Made by a program: the position numbers and the translations under genes
Shown here: in pieces, positions 8,939 through 14,716 of the stretch
Layout of the letters: every line of letters starts with the position of its first letter
How positions within the stretch are numbered: position 1 is the stretch's first letter
From: a virus
Direction: 5' to 3' (one strand)
IMG/VR virus record: IMGVR_UViG_3300044675_000835
Location: 1-47,615 of that record
DNA: 47,615 bases
Notes under the pieces: model-generated
What the model was told of the DNA's origin: nothing
Database searches by the model: none
The model's input: only the letters and a program-made list of their open reading frames with translations

Positions 8939-9669
8939 TATTTCTTTGACTTCTGTGCTGGTGGCACTGATGCTCCACAGTTTGCCATAATCATGCCGCC
9001 TTTGGCGTAGCCTTTTACCATACCACCCATGTTCATTTCTTTGCTGTCTTTCTTTTCTTCTTTGGTGTTGTACTTACGACCTTCGAAGCTGAAGCTGTCT
9101 TTGCCTTCCTTCTTAGCTTCTTTGAAAGCTTTCTGGAAAGTGTCAGCGCTTTCAGTGCCTTTCTTGTAAACAGGAAAGTCTTCTTTGTTGGTGCGCTCAT
9201 CAGCAGAAGATTTCTCTTTCTTGCTTTCTTTAGAAGCTGGTTCTTTATCTTTACCAATGGCTTCATCGATGGCACTGCCAACACCAAAGCCAGCAGCACC
9301 TGCACCGGCTACACGAACAACACGACCACCAGTACGCGCCATAGCACGATCTTCGGCGGCGGCTCGGGTGTCTGCTGTTAATCGGCTTGTTGTTGGACTT
9401 TTACCACGCGCTCTAATAATGTCGATATCACGCTGTTGATCACGAATAACATCAGCATAAAGAGATGGACTTGGATCGTTTTTATTAGACAAACCTTCTT
9501 GGCTAACTTCACGAGAATTTGTACTGCCTCGCTGTGTCAACTCCCTATCACTCATACGCCGACCAATATTAACAGGCTCTTCACCTCGTGTTCGTGATGG
9601 TGGCACTGGAGGACGCGCTGGTGCGTCTTTGGCTAATTTTTTAGCAATTGCTTTAGAAAGAACGCCCAT
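8938..9669 (-). CDS. Charged protein with C-terminal GG motif, unknown
   Basis: A 243-residue, highly charged, low-complexity protein. Residues about 114-128 (GGRVVRVAGAGAAGFGVGS) form a Gly/Ala segment that could touch a membrane. The middle is Lys/Glu rich and probably disordered or coiled. The C-terminus has NMGGMVKGYAKGGMIMANCG, a motif echoed in several other late genes here. The start follows the preceding stop by two bases. The role is unknown; a packaged accessory protein is possible. Confidence 0.75.
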   Translation of the reverse strand: MGVLSKAIAKKLAKDAPARPPVPPSRTRGEEPVNIGRRMSDRELTQRGSTNSREVSQEGLSNKNDPSPSLYADVIRDQQRDIDIIRARGKSPTTSRLTADTRAAAEDRAMARTGGRVVRVAGAGAAGFGVGSAIDEAIGKDKEPASKESKKEKSSADERTNKEDFPVYKKGTESADTFQKAFKEAKKEGKDSFSFEGRKYNTKEEKKDSKEMNMGGMVKGYAKGGMIMANCGASVPPAQKSKK

Positions 9670-9671
9670 GA

Positions 9672-9842
9672 TTATTTACCCTTCTTAGCAGCTGGCTTAG
9701 CCATCGGCTTGCCAACACCAATGATGATGGCAATACCTGATTTACCATTCTTGCCCTCTTTAGCCATACACTTACCGGCAGCTTTACATTTGGCTGGTGT
9801 GGGGCATCCCTCACAAGGTTTAAACATTTTCTTAGTAGCCAT
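9672..9842 (-). CDS. Small cysteine- and lysine-rich protein
   Basis: A 56-residue protein starting MATKKMFKPCEGCPTPAKC. Four cysteines in the first 25 residues (CEGC, then C19 and C25) could form a small zinc knuckle. A short hydrophobic patch (GIAIIIGVG) and a basic tail (KPAAKKGK) follow. It sits in the operon of small basic late proteins, 2 bp from both neighbours. No family is recognised. Confidence 0.75.
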   Translation of the reverse strand: MATKKMFKPCEGCPTPAKCKAAGKCMAKEGKNGKSGIAIIIGVGKPMAKPAAKKGK

Positions 9843-9844
9843 TA

Positions 9845-10213
9845 TCATTTACCTTTCTTAGCCATCTTCTTAACCATACCACCCTTAGCCATCTTACCTT
9901 TGCCATCAGCAGCAAAAGCTGGCACCTTCATGCCATCTTTCTCAACCATTGGCATGCCACCTTTAGCCATCTTAGTCATTGGCTCCTTCATTGCATAACC
10001 ACCACCCATCATCTTTGTTTCTTTATGCTTGGCTGTACGGCTACCCCTGACAGGCAACATTGCACCACCTTTATTCATTGTAGGCTTAGCAGCTGCTTTC
10101 TCAACTTCATTAGCTTTGTCGAGATATGTATTTTTTACAGATTGTGGCAGCTTTGGGTCTTGTGCCATCTTGCGGAATCGTGCTGCCATTTGTGCGGGAG
10201 TTTCAGTAGCCAT
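9845..10213 (-). CDS. Lysine/methionine-rich protein with repeated MAKGG motifs
   Basis: A 122-residue protein. The N-terminal third looks helical and folded (MAARFRKMAQDPKLPQSVK). The rest is a low-complexity array of Gly-Gly motifs: NKGGAM, MMGGGYAM, MAKGGMPM and KMAKGGMVKKMAKKGK at the end. Similar motifs appear in other virion-block genes of this window. The composition suggests a disordered, positively charged protein that could bind DNA or membranes; this is inference. It is in the leftward operon, 15 bp downstream of the preceding gene. Confidence 0.8.
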   Translation of the reverse strand: MATETPAQMAARFRKMAQDPKLPQSVKNTYLDKANEVEKAAAKPTMNKGGAMLPVRGSRTAKHKETKMMGGGYAMKEPMTKMAKGGMPMVEKDGMKVPAFAADGKGKMAKGGMVKKMAKKGK

Positions 10214-10227
10214 TTCATTTCTTTCAT

Positions 10228-10428
10228 TTAAACAATGCTGTTAGTGCGGTCTATACAAACAACCATCACAGCTTCAACAGGTTTGTCTTTCAACAACACC
10301 ACCAACTCTTTCATTTGCACAGACGCTGCAAGTTTGCAGCTTCTTATGTCAGTGTGCATAACATATGGCTCTTGTTTTAACACAGTGCATATCTGCGCCA
10401 TGCATACAATAAACTGAGCTATGTACAT
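10228..10428 (-). CDS. Hypothetical 66-residue protein
   Basis: It fills the gap between two convincing operon members on the same strand. It reads like a folded mixed alpha-beta protein (KQEPYVMHTDIRSCKLA and LVVLLKDKPVEAVMVVCID). No good Shine-Dalgarno precedes the first ATG, and a later ATG at residue 10 is possible. No function can be assigned. The alternative is that this interval is non-coding leader; the protein-like texture makes me favour a gene. Confidence 0.6.
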   Translation of the reverse strand: MYIAQFIVCMAQICTVLKQEPYVMHTDIRSCKLAASVQMKELVVLLKDKPVEAVMVVCIDRTNSIV

Positions 10429-10440
10429 TGTTATAACACA

Positions 10441-10674
10441 CTAGCGATACTTTGCTGTCTTTTTTGCTACATTCTTTGGCTGAGCAACAAACTGTTTACC
10501 CTTTGCTGTACCTTCACGCTTGGCTTTGGTGGTGGCAGCATACTCAGCAGGTGTCAGAGACTTGATGGCCTTCTCAGGCAGATAGCGCTCTCCTGTCTCA
10601 GACGAAGGCTTACCAGACTTTGTTTTCCATTTCTGATCGCCCCAATCTTTCAAAGACTTCTGAGGAGCTTTCAT
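10441..10674 (-). CDS. Small basic protein, possibly DUF5872-like
   Basis: A 77-residue basic protein. The sequence KSGKPSSETGERYLPEKAIK followed by SLTPAEYAATTKAKREG and a KKTAKYR end belongs to a small family found in phage, bacteria and some large viruses, which I believe is DUF5872 (function unknown; identification from memory). The start overlaps the preceding stop (ATGA). Together with its upstream neighbour it forms a pair that I recall side by side in aquatic phage genomes. Confidence 0.82.
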   Translation of the reverse strand: MKAPQKSLKDWGDQKWKTKSGKPSSETGERYLPEKAIKSLTPAEYAATTKAKREGTAKGKQFVAQPKNVAKKTAKYR

Positions 10675-10847
10675 TTGTATCCACCACCCTTAGCTTTATA
10701 TTCTTTGGCAACCATCTGCGCCTTACGAGCGCTCCATTCACCGGGATCACCACCCTTGCTACCAGCCTTCACCTTAGCCACCAACGCTTTACGCATTGTC
10801 GGTTTGGTGTAGTTACCAGCAGCATTAACAGTTGATTTTGTTTTCAT
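10671..10847 (-). CDS. Small basic conserved phage protein
   Basis: A 58-residue protein starting MKTKSTVNAAGNYTKPTM and ending GGGYK, with KAGSKGGDPGEWSARKAQMV in the middle. I recall this small family from other phages, where it often adjoins the previous entry's family. The function is unknown. RBS-like AAAGGTGAGTA precedes the ATG. Its stop overlaps the next start by ATGA, and the tRNA-Trp gene lies just upstream. Confidence 0.82.
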   Translation of the reverse strand: MKTKSTVNAAGNYTKPTMRKALVAKVKAGSKGGDPGEWSARKAQMVAKEYKAKGGGYK

Positions 10848-10860
10848 TACTCACCTTTAT

Positions 10861-10934
10861 TGGCATACCTCCAGAGATTCGAACTCCGACTAACAGTTTT
10901 GGAGACTGCTATGCTGCCGTTACATCAGAGGCAT
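10861..10934 (-). tRNA. tRNA-Trp (anticodon CCA)
   Basis: The minus strand folds as a complete 74-nt tRNA. The 7-bp acceptor pairs ATGCCTC with GAGGTAT, with a G discriminator and an encoded CCA end (10861-10863). A 4-bp D stem (ATGT/GCAT) follows. The anticodon arm is GCAGT-CTCCAAA-ACTGT, giving anticodon CCA for UGG. The T arm is CGGAG-TTCGAAT-CTCTG. It is embedded in the late operon between small protein genes, so it is probably processed from the late transcript. Phage tRNAs can supplement translation or mark integrase target sites. Confidence 0.96.
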
Positions 10935-10948
10935 ATTCTTAACAAGCA

Positions 10949-11218
10949 TTACCACTTAACCTTATCAGCCCAATAGGCTGCTGACATCTTGCCCTTAGCA
11001 ATGTTGCTGGCATGCCTAGCCTTGAAGCTCTCTTGCCTATTCTTGTCCTTCTCAGTCTTTGGAGAAGCACCAGCACCGCTAACACCCTGTTGTCCAAACC
11101 TAATGAGCTTCACGCTGTCACCATCCTTAGCCAATACGACATGACTCTTTGTCGGATGATTTGGTGTTGCTTTAGGCTTGTTGTAGCCAGCAAACTCTTC
11201 TTTGCCACGCTTAATCAT
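10949..11218 (-). CDS. Small basic conserved phage protein
   Basis: An 89-residue protein with the sequence ATPNHPTKSHVVLAKDGDSV, then VKLIRFGQQGVSG, and ending KGKMSAAYWADKVKW. I recall this family from many aquatic podo- and myoviruses, function unknown. The C-terminal part (FKARHASNIAKGKMSAAYWA) is helical and basic. Its start overlaps the stop of the upstream gene (ATGA). It lies just upstream of the tRNA. Confidence 0.85.
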   Translation of the reverse strand: MIKRGKEEFAGYNKPKATPNHPTKSHVVLAKDGDSVKLIRFGQQGVSGAGASPKTEKDKNRQESFKARHASNIAKGKMSAAYWADKVKW

Positions 11219-11460
11219 TTACGGCTCCTGCTTTTACCATCTCGCCAACCTTCTGCTTTCATCGCCTTCTCCACCTCTGGCAGAGAAAACAAAAAGCCAG
11301 AACGCTTCTCTATGGCAGCACGGCAGTAGTAAACATCTGAATGGTACAAACAAACTCTGTCTGTTCTACCAGAAGACATAGCACTGAAGGCTGCTGACAA
11401 TACGCTGTAAGGAAACGCATCAAGCATTCCTTTTTCTTTAAGCTGTTTTCTTGTAAACAT
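11215..11460 (-). CDS. Small hypothetical protein at the head of the leftward operon
   Basis: An 81-residue protein starting MFTRKQLKEKGMLDAFPYSV and containing RTDRVCLYHSDVYYCRAAIE. I recall close relatives in other phages but no function. It is the first gene of the leftward late operon. There is no clear Shine-Dalgarno before the ATG, and an AT-rich -10-like TATACT ends six bases upstream, so a leaderless transcript is conceivable. Alternatively translation starts at Met12, which follows AAAAAGGA. Confidence 0.75.
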   Translation of the reverse strand: MFTRKQLKEKGMLDAFPYSVLSAAFSAMSSGRTDRVCLYHSDVYYCRAAIEKRSGFLFSLPEVEKAMKAEGWRDGKSRSRK

Positions 11461-11466
11461 AAAACT

Positions 11467-11495
11467 AGTATATCACATTGTTTTATTTAACACAA
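11467..11495 (-). promoter_or_regulatory. Weak candidate promoter abutting the first late gene
   Basis: On the minus strand TTGTGT (11495-11490), a 17-bp spacer and TATACT (11472-11467) lie directly before the ATG at 11460. The -10 is five of six to consensus, but the -35 only three of six. If active, transcription would begin at about the start codon. Confidence is low. Confidence 0.3.
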
Positions 11496-11575
11496 CAGCT
11501 GTGACTAGCAGCTTGCTGCCACCCCTTGTTTCATTTAACAAAAAAAATGGTTATATAGGTGTTATCGTTTTGCTA

Positions 11576-11731
11576 ACATAATGGTGTTGGTATACCATTT
11601 ATTAGAATTCTGATAATTACAATATTAAACTAAAAGAAACTATTAGCTACCATGTAAGCTACTGTAAGAAAACTGTCAGCTACCAGTTGCTTACACTTAT
11701 TGTATGTTGGTTTTATACAACACCATAATGT
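11576..11731. repeat. 14-bp inverted repeat pair flanking iterons
   Basis: ACATAATGGTGTTG at 11576-11589 is matched, in inverse orientation with one mismatch, by CAACACCATAATGT at 11718-11731. The intervening roughly 128 bp holds two of the TGGTAGCT repeats. The left arm runs into a perfect GGTATACC palindrome. It could be a regulator-binding pair that loops DNA, or part of a replication or recombination site. Confidence 0.6.
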
Positions 11732-11753
11732 TTTAGACATGCCTCAGCTACCA
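11645..11753. repeat. Three short direct repeats (TGGTAGCT on the minus strand)
   Basis: AGCTACCA occurs at 11645-11652, 11678-11685 and 11746-11753. The last two share the longer TCAGCTACCAG. Starts are 33 and 68 bases apart, close to a 34-base period with one position skipped. Such spacing over whole helical turns suggests a DNA-binding protein array. Confidence 0.55.
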
Positions 11754-11992
11754 GAAGACAAAAGTCTTTCTGCTAGCATCTCTAGTCTGTTTCACATTAC
11801 GAAACAATAGAAGATGTACCAGATGATGATACATCCATGTCTAGACTATTAGAGCTATTCATCGCTCCCTATGTCACGCTCTAGACTTCATGCCCCACGT
11901 TGCTGCTTTGACACACACCCCCAGTTGCAGCGAGGAAGCTTTCACTTCCTGTTGATGCCCTGTTATGTAGACCGCCCGACATCAATGCGTCA

Positions 11993-12022
11993 GTTGTACC
12001 ACAGATCGAAACACCGTGTCAA
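11993..12022 (-). promoter_or_regulatory. Candidate sigma-70 promoter for the leftward late operon
   Basis: Reading leftward, a perfect TTGACA (12022-12017) is followed after 18 bases by TACAAC (11998-11993), four of six to the -10 consensus. It would produce a leader of over 500 bases before the first late gene. It lies downstream of the HNH gene, in the non-coding region. Confidence 0.45.
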
Positions 12023-12205
12023 TGATTTTTGCAAAATCGTTTAGGCAAACGTCAGGAAAATGTTGCTAGTCCACCCTCTACAAGACGCTGTAGATGTTAG
12101 AGGCTATGCAGCCATCGGCAACAAGTTTTGACGGCCTGTGGGTGGGCTGTAGCGTCTACAAACGCCCTCCATCGTGTACGGAAGCAGTGCTAAAAATGTC
12201 ATTGG

Positions 12206-12778
12206 TTAACAGTTGTCATTTTCCTTTCGCTGCATCCATTCCGTTATCTTTAATAAATCCTCTAAGCTTGCATCGCTTTTAATTCGGTTTGCTCGCATTG
12301 AAATGAACGCAACATTGTCTTTGACATAGCCTTTCTCTGGAATTAGTCGATCTAAACTTGGGGTGTCATTGGTTAGTTTATTAGACCAAGACATTGGCGT
12401 ATTAAAAATAGGGCATACATCAGGGACTGATAGACCCTCTAAAGTTAAATCAAATGGAATACCTAATGACCGCGCCCGAATCTTAGCTGTTACTAGTGTA
12501 CCTCTGATGAACTCTTTCTCCGTCCTAAAAGCACCAAGCCGAGGCTTCCAGTTTTTTGTTAAAACTTTACTTTTAATTTGCTTATCTAAGGTAGGATATC
12601 TTAATTCAATTTCTAATTTAACCCTTTCTTCTCTATCTTCGTCATTCAAAGGACTACCATAAAAAACGTCAATAGGTTGCCCACCTTTCTGAGCAATCCT
12701 AAGTTCACGTTGAATGTCTCGTTTAGACTTACGGTTGTTAAGTTTTGTTAATTTTGCTAGTGCTGTAGTTGCTGCCAT
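12206..12778 (-). CDS. HNH-family endonuclease, free-standing
   Basis: A 190-residue protein. The C-terminal part (VPDVCPIFNTPMSW, then PSLDRLIPEKGYVKDNVAFI and SMRANRIKSDAS) is a phage nuclease pattern in which an Asp-Arg pair, a Gly-Tyr-Val turn and an Asn complete an HNH-like metal site. Homologues I know are called HNH or homing endonucleases. The N-terminal 100 residues are basic and may bind DNA. It has its own near-consensus promoter and the RBS AAAGGAG, and stands isolated in non-coding DNA. This fits an independently mobile gene expressed early. Confidence 0.85.
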   Translation of the reverse strand: MAATTALAKLTKLNNRKSKRDIQRELRIAQKGGQPIDVFYGSPLNDEDREERVKLEIELRYPTLDKQIKSKVLTKNWKPRLGAFRTEKEFIRGTLVTAKIRARSLGIPFDLTLEGLSVPDVCPIFNTPMSWSNKLTNDTPSLDRLIPEKGYVKDNVAFISMRANRIKSDASLEDLLKITEWMQRKENDNC

Positions 12779-12797
12779 ATATAAACTCCTTTCCTAA

Positions 12798-12826
12798 GTT
12801 ATACACCAGCAACTCCCTTTTGTCAA
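12798..12826 (-). promoter_or_regulatory. Sigma-70-type promoter for the HNH gene
   Basis: On the minus strand a perfect TTGACA (12826-12821), a 17-base spacer and TATAAC (12803-12798, five of six) precede the HNH gene start by 20 bases. The RBS AAAGGAG lies between. This is the best sigma-70 promoter I see in the non-coding region. Confidence 0.75.
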
Positions 12827-13088
12827 CACCCCTATGACTCCCTTTGTAATTTCCTCTTCCGTGGGCGATGCCATGTACAATAACGCGCATACCCCGGCAT
12901 GGGCCACGCCGCCCCTATACTATGTGGGGTTATTGCTATAGAAAATAATATATTCATGTGTCAATCTATCCGGTAAAATAATTGTCTCACGCTATGCTGG
13001 AAACCCTAACAAAATCAAGCACTTAGAGTAGATTGTAGCAATTGATTTAAAATGTATTATTTCCAATAAGGCATATTTCAATTGTTAA

Positions 13089-13229
13089 GTTTGTAACCAC
13101 TAACTTAATGCATAACCCCTTGGCGTATATGGCGACATATAAATAATAAACTGCCCTACATGGTCACAATGTAAGTTAGTAGCCACTAACTAACGCATAC
13201 GCACACAGTATAAGTTAGTCTGCACTAAC
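13089..13229. promoter_or_regulatory. Three dyad operators, GTTAGT-N4-ACTAAC
   Basis: Sites are 13089-13104 (GTTTGT-AACC-ACTAAC, one mismatch), 13175-13190 (GTTAGT-AGCC-ACTAAC) and 13214-13229 (GTTAGT-CTGC-ACTAAC). The first has flanking symmetry TTAAGTT/AACTTAA. Each is followed within a few bases by an ATGCAT- or CGCATA-like sequence. Repeated identical 6-4-6 dyads are the signature of a dimeric helix-turn-helix regulator. No such regulator is obvious among the recognised genes. Confidence 0.75.
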
Positions 13230-13238
13230 ATCATCGCT

Positions 13239-13290
13239 ATGCACCAAAACGATGCACAAATGCACCAAAATGGCGCAAAATGCACCAATT
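13239..13290 (+). repeat. Iteron-like cluster of TGCACCAAAA
   Basis: ATGCACCAAAA, ATGCACAAA, ATGCACCAAAA, GGCGCAAAA and ATGCACCAATT follow one another within about 50 bases, just upstream of the first -24/-12 element. This could be an activator-binding array or origin iterons. Confidence 0.6.
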
Positions 13291-13304
13291 TAGAGCTATG
13301 CAAC

Positions 13305-13320
13305 TGGCATGATACTTGCA
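13305..13320 (+). promoter_or_regulatory. Sigma-54-like promoter element 1
   Basis: TGGCATG-ATAC-TTGCA matches the -24/-12 consensus TGGCACG-N4-TTGCW at all but one defined position. The essential GG (13306-13307) and GC (13318-13319) are exactly 10 bases apart. It lies upstream of the rightward early genes. Sigma-54 use by the phage is inferred from sequence alone. Confidence 0.5.
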
Positions 13321-13348
13321 GCATGCGAATGACAATCAATGTCGTTTG

Positions 13349-13373
13349 TGTTGTAACCCATTGATTTACAACA
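13349..13373. promoter_or_regulatory. 25-bp dyad between the two -24/-12 elements
   Basis: TGTTGTAA (13349-13356) and TTACAACA (13366-13373) are perfect 8-bp inverted arms around a 9-base spacer. Its position between two promoter-like elements suits an operator. Confidence 0.6.
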
Positions 13374-13405
13374 TGTTTTTAAATAGTTTTTAGAAAATGC
13401 AAAAC

Positions 13406-13421
13406 TGGCATAGTACATGCA
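13406..13421 (+). promoter_or_regulatory. Sigma-54-like promoter element 2
   Basis: TGGCATA-GTAC-ATGCA, again with GG and GC exactly 10 bases apart. It is a weaker match to the consensus than element 1, but it shares AACTGGCAT, TAC, TGCA and CAT with it at identical spacing. A start site about 12 bases downstream would give a short leader before the gene at 13470. Confidence 0.45.
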
Positions 13422-13469
13422 TCATAAACAACATGCCAAAATCGGCATTGTCCTTAAAGGAAACAAACC

Positions 13470-13538
13470 ATGTATACATTTCATATTGCAGTTGTATTGA
13501 TTGTTATTTTTAAATTGTGGCTTATCACTAAAATCTAA
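13470..13538 (+). CDS. Tiny membrane peptide, 22 residues
   Basis: The ATG follows a strong AAAGGAAACAAACC ribosome binding site like those of the following genes. The peptide is almost entirely hydrophobic (HIAVVLIVIFKLWLI) and would span a membrane once. It is the first frame of the rightward early unit, so it could be a host-membrane effector or a leader peptide. No function is known. Confidence 0.6.
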   Translation: MYTFHIAVVLIVIFKLWLITKI

Positions 13539-13550
13539 AGGAAACATATC

Positions 13551-13766
13551 ATGAAAACTAAACTCAATAAAATCTTTTATATCTATCATGAAGCTGCATT
13601 ATCGGTATTCTTTGCAGCATGTGCTTTGCTTGAATTTATTTGTTTCTTATTCATTCCAGCACCAATAGCATACATTGCATTATTCGGGGCAATTTGCTTT
13701 TCTATTGTTGCTGGCAGCATGGCAGCATATGTTTATCGTAGTGCTAAGCGTATTAATATTATTTAA
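13551..13766 (+). CDS. Small membrane protein, two predicted segments
   Basis: A 71-residue protein with a short basic N-terminus (MKTKLNKIF). Two hydrophobic stretches follow, about residues 14-33 (EAALSVFFAACALLEFICFL) and 38-62 (PIAYIALFGAICFSIVAGSM), then a basic end. The RBS AAAGGAAACATATC is strong. It is an early gene of unknown role; membrane targeting suggests interference with host envelope functions or superinfection exclusion, which is speculation. Confidence 0.8.
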   Translation: MKTKLNKIFYIYHEAALSVFFAACALLEFICFLFIPAPIAYIALFGAICFSIVAGSMAAYVYRSAKRINII

Positions 13767-13796
13767 TCTTTTAACTATCCTATAAGGAAACAAACC

Positions 13797-14651
13797 ATGT
13801 TTAAACTTAAATCATTCAAGCCTACAGCAACAAAATTTATAGCATTGCAAGATTTTGCTGTAGTGCTGCAAAATGGCAGCATTGCCGATATTAATGCAGC
13901 ACTGGCAGTAGTTAAAACAAAATTCACGGGCATTGCATGGCAAAGCAATTTTGCTAAGCTTGAAAGCGTTATTAATACCATGCTGCCAGAATATACAATA
14001 TTCGCAAAAGGCAATAGCAAATTACCATTCTATAGCTTTTCTACATTACCCGCTGTAACATGTGCTGGTGCTGGTGCATGTTTAGATTTTTGTTATTCTT
14101 TTCGTGCATGGCGATATCCCGCTGCATTCATGCGTCAGGCACAAAATGCTTTGCTTATGCGTTTTAACCCTGATGCTATTGTCAGTGAATTATCCGGTAT
14201 CAATGGGGCTTTTGAGTTACGCTTATATGTTGACGGTGATTTTGCCAGCGTTAATGATGTTAGTTTTTGGGTGAATACTTTGCAAGCAATGCCCTTAATC
14301 AAAGCATATGGTTATTCGAAAAGCTTTAATGAATTACTGGCATTCGATAAAATCGGACAATGGCCTACAAATTATGTTTTGAATATATCTAGCGGACATA
14401 ATCATAATGCCGATACCATTGCACTAGTTAAAGCATTGCCTATAACCCGTGGAGAATTTGTTGCTGTATCTATTGGTAGAAAAGTAAAGAGTAGTGATCA
14501 TGGCACAATTGAAATAAATAAAGCTTTGCGTGAGCATAGCATAGGTAAAATATTCCCGTGTCCCGGCACATGTGGCACATGTACGGGAAAAGGCCATGCA
14601 TGCGGCATGCCTACACTTAAGGGCATAACCATTGCCATAGCTATCCATTAA
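13797..14651 (+). CDS. Cysteine-rich protein, mycobacteriophage Gp88-like
   Basis: A 284-residue protein. It has a Cys cluster CAGAGACLDFCYSFRAWRYP (C89, C95, C99), the pattern of the family named after mycobacteriophage gene 88, followed by a region with VDGDFASVNDVSFWV and a second Cys cluster near the C-terminus (CPGTCGTCTGKGHAC). The spacing could hold a metal or iron-sulfur cluster. The function of the family is unknown to me. It is preceded by ATAAGGAAACAAACC and followed at once by three tandem repeats. Family assignment is from memory. Confidence 0.75.
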   Translation: MFKLKSFKPTATKFIALQDFAVVLQNGSIADINAALAVVKTKFTGIAWQSNFAKLESVINTMLPEYTIFAKGNSKLPFYSFSTLPAVTCAGAGACLDFCYSFRAWRYPAAFMRQAQNALLMRFNPDAIVSELSGINGAFELRLYVDGDFASVNDVSFWVNTLQAMPLIKAYGYSKSFNELLAFDKIGQWPTNYVLNISSGHNHNADTIALVKALPITRGEFVAVSIGRKVKSSDHGTIEINKALREHSIGKIFPCPGTCGTCTGKGHACGMPTLKGITIAIAIH

Positions 14652-14716
14652 TGGCAGCACCTAGCTGGCAGCATGGCAGCACCTAGCTGGCAGCATGGCA
14701 GCACCTAGCTGGCAGC
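14651..14716 (+). repeat. Perfect 22-bp tandem repeat, three copies
   Basis: Three identical units at 14651-14672, 14673-14694 and 14695-14716, each starting ATGGCAGCACC and ending TAGCTGGCAGC. The first overlaps the last base of the preceding stop codon. Each unit contains CAGC/GCTG arms. An 18-base string spanning the unit junction also occurs inside the small membrane gene near 13721. It may be an RNA hairpin array or a protein-binding site. Confidence 0.9.

Larger units (their letters stand above)
11461..12205. other. 745-bp non-coding region upstream of the late operon
   Basis: I see no convincing gene on either strand between the first late gene and the HNH gene. The interval holds three copies of a TGGTAGCT element, a 14-bp inverted repeat, a minus-strand promoter candidate, and several small hairpins: 11933-11950 (AGGAAG/CTTCCT), 12024-12052 (two adjacent), and 12077-12094 (TCTACA/TGTAGA). 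It is probably a control region for late transcription with a long 5' leader. A structured RNA is possible. Confidence 0.6.
12779..13469. other. Divergent control region between late and early transcription units
   Basis: About 690 bp without a gene I can support. The left 100 bp holds the HNH promoter. From 13080 rightward it contains three 16-bp dyads, a cluster of TGCACCAAAA-like repeats, two sigma-54-like promoter elements and a separate 25-bp dyad, all before the first early gene. The middle (12900-13080) is AT-rich and I see nothing specific in it. The region may double as a replication origin, but I see no DnaA box array. Confidence 0.65.

Noticed and set aside
12094-12282. A 62-codon plus-strand frame overlapping the end of the HNH gene
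   Set aside because: Opposite-strand overlap, no ribosome site and no protein-like texture; it is a shadow frame.
12900-13080. Possible CRISPR-like or satellite array in the AT-rich control region
   Set aside because: There are no regularly spaced identical repeats; the repeats seen are short dyads and iterons.
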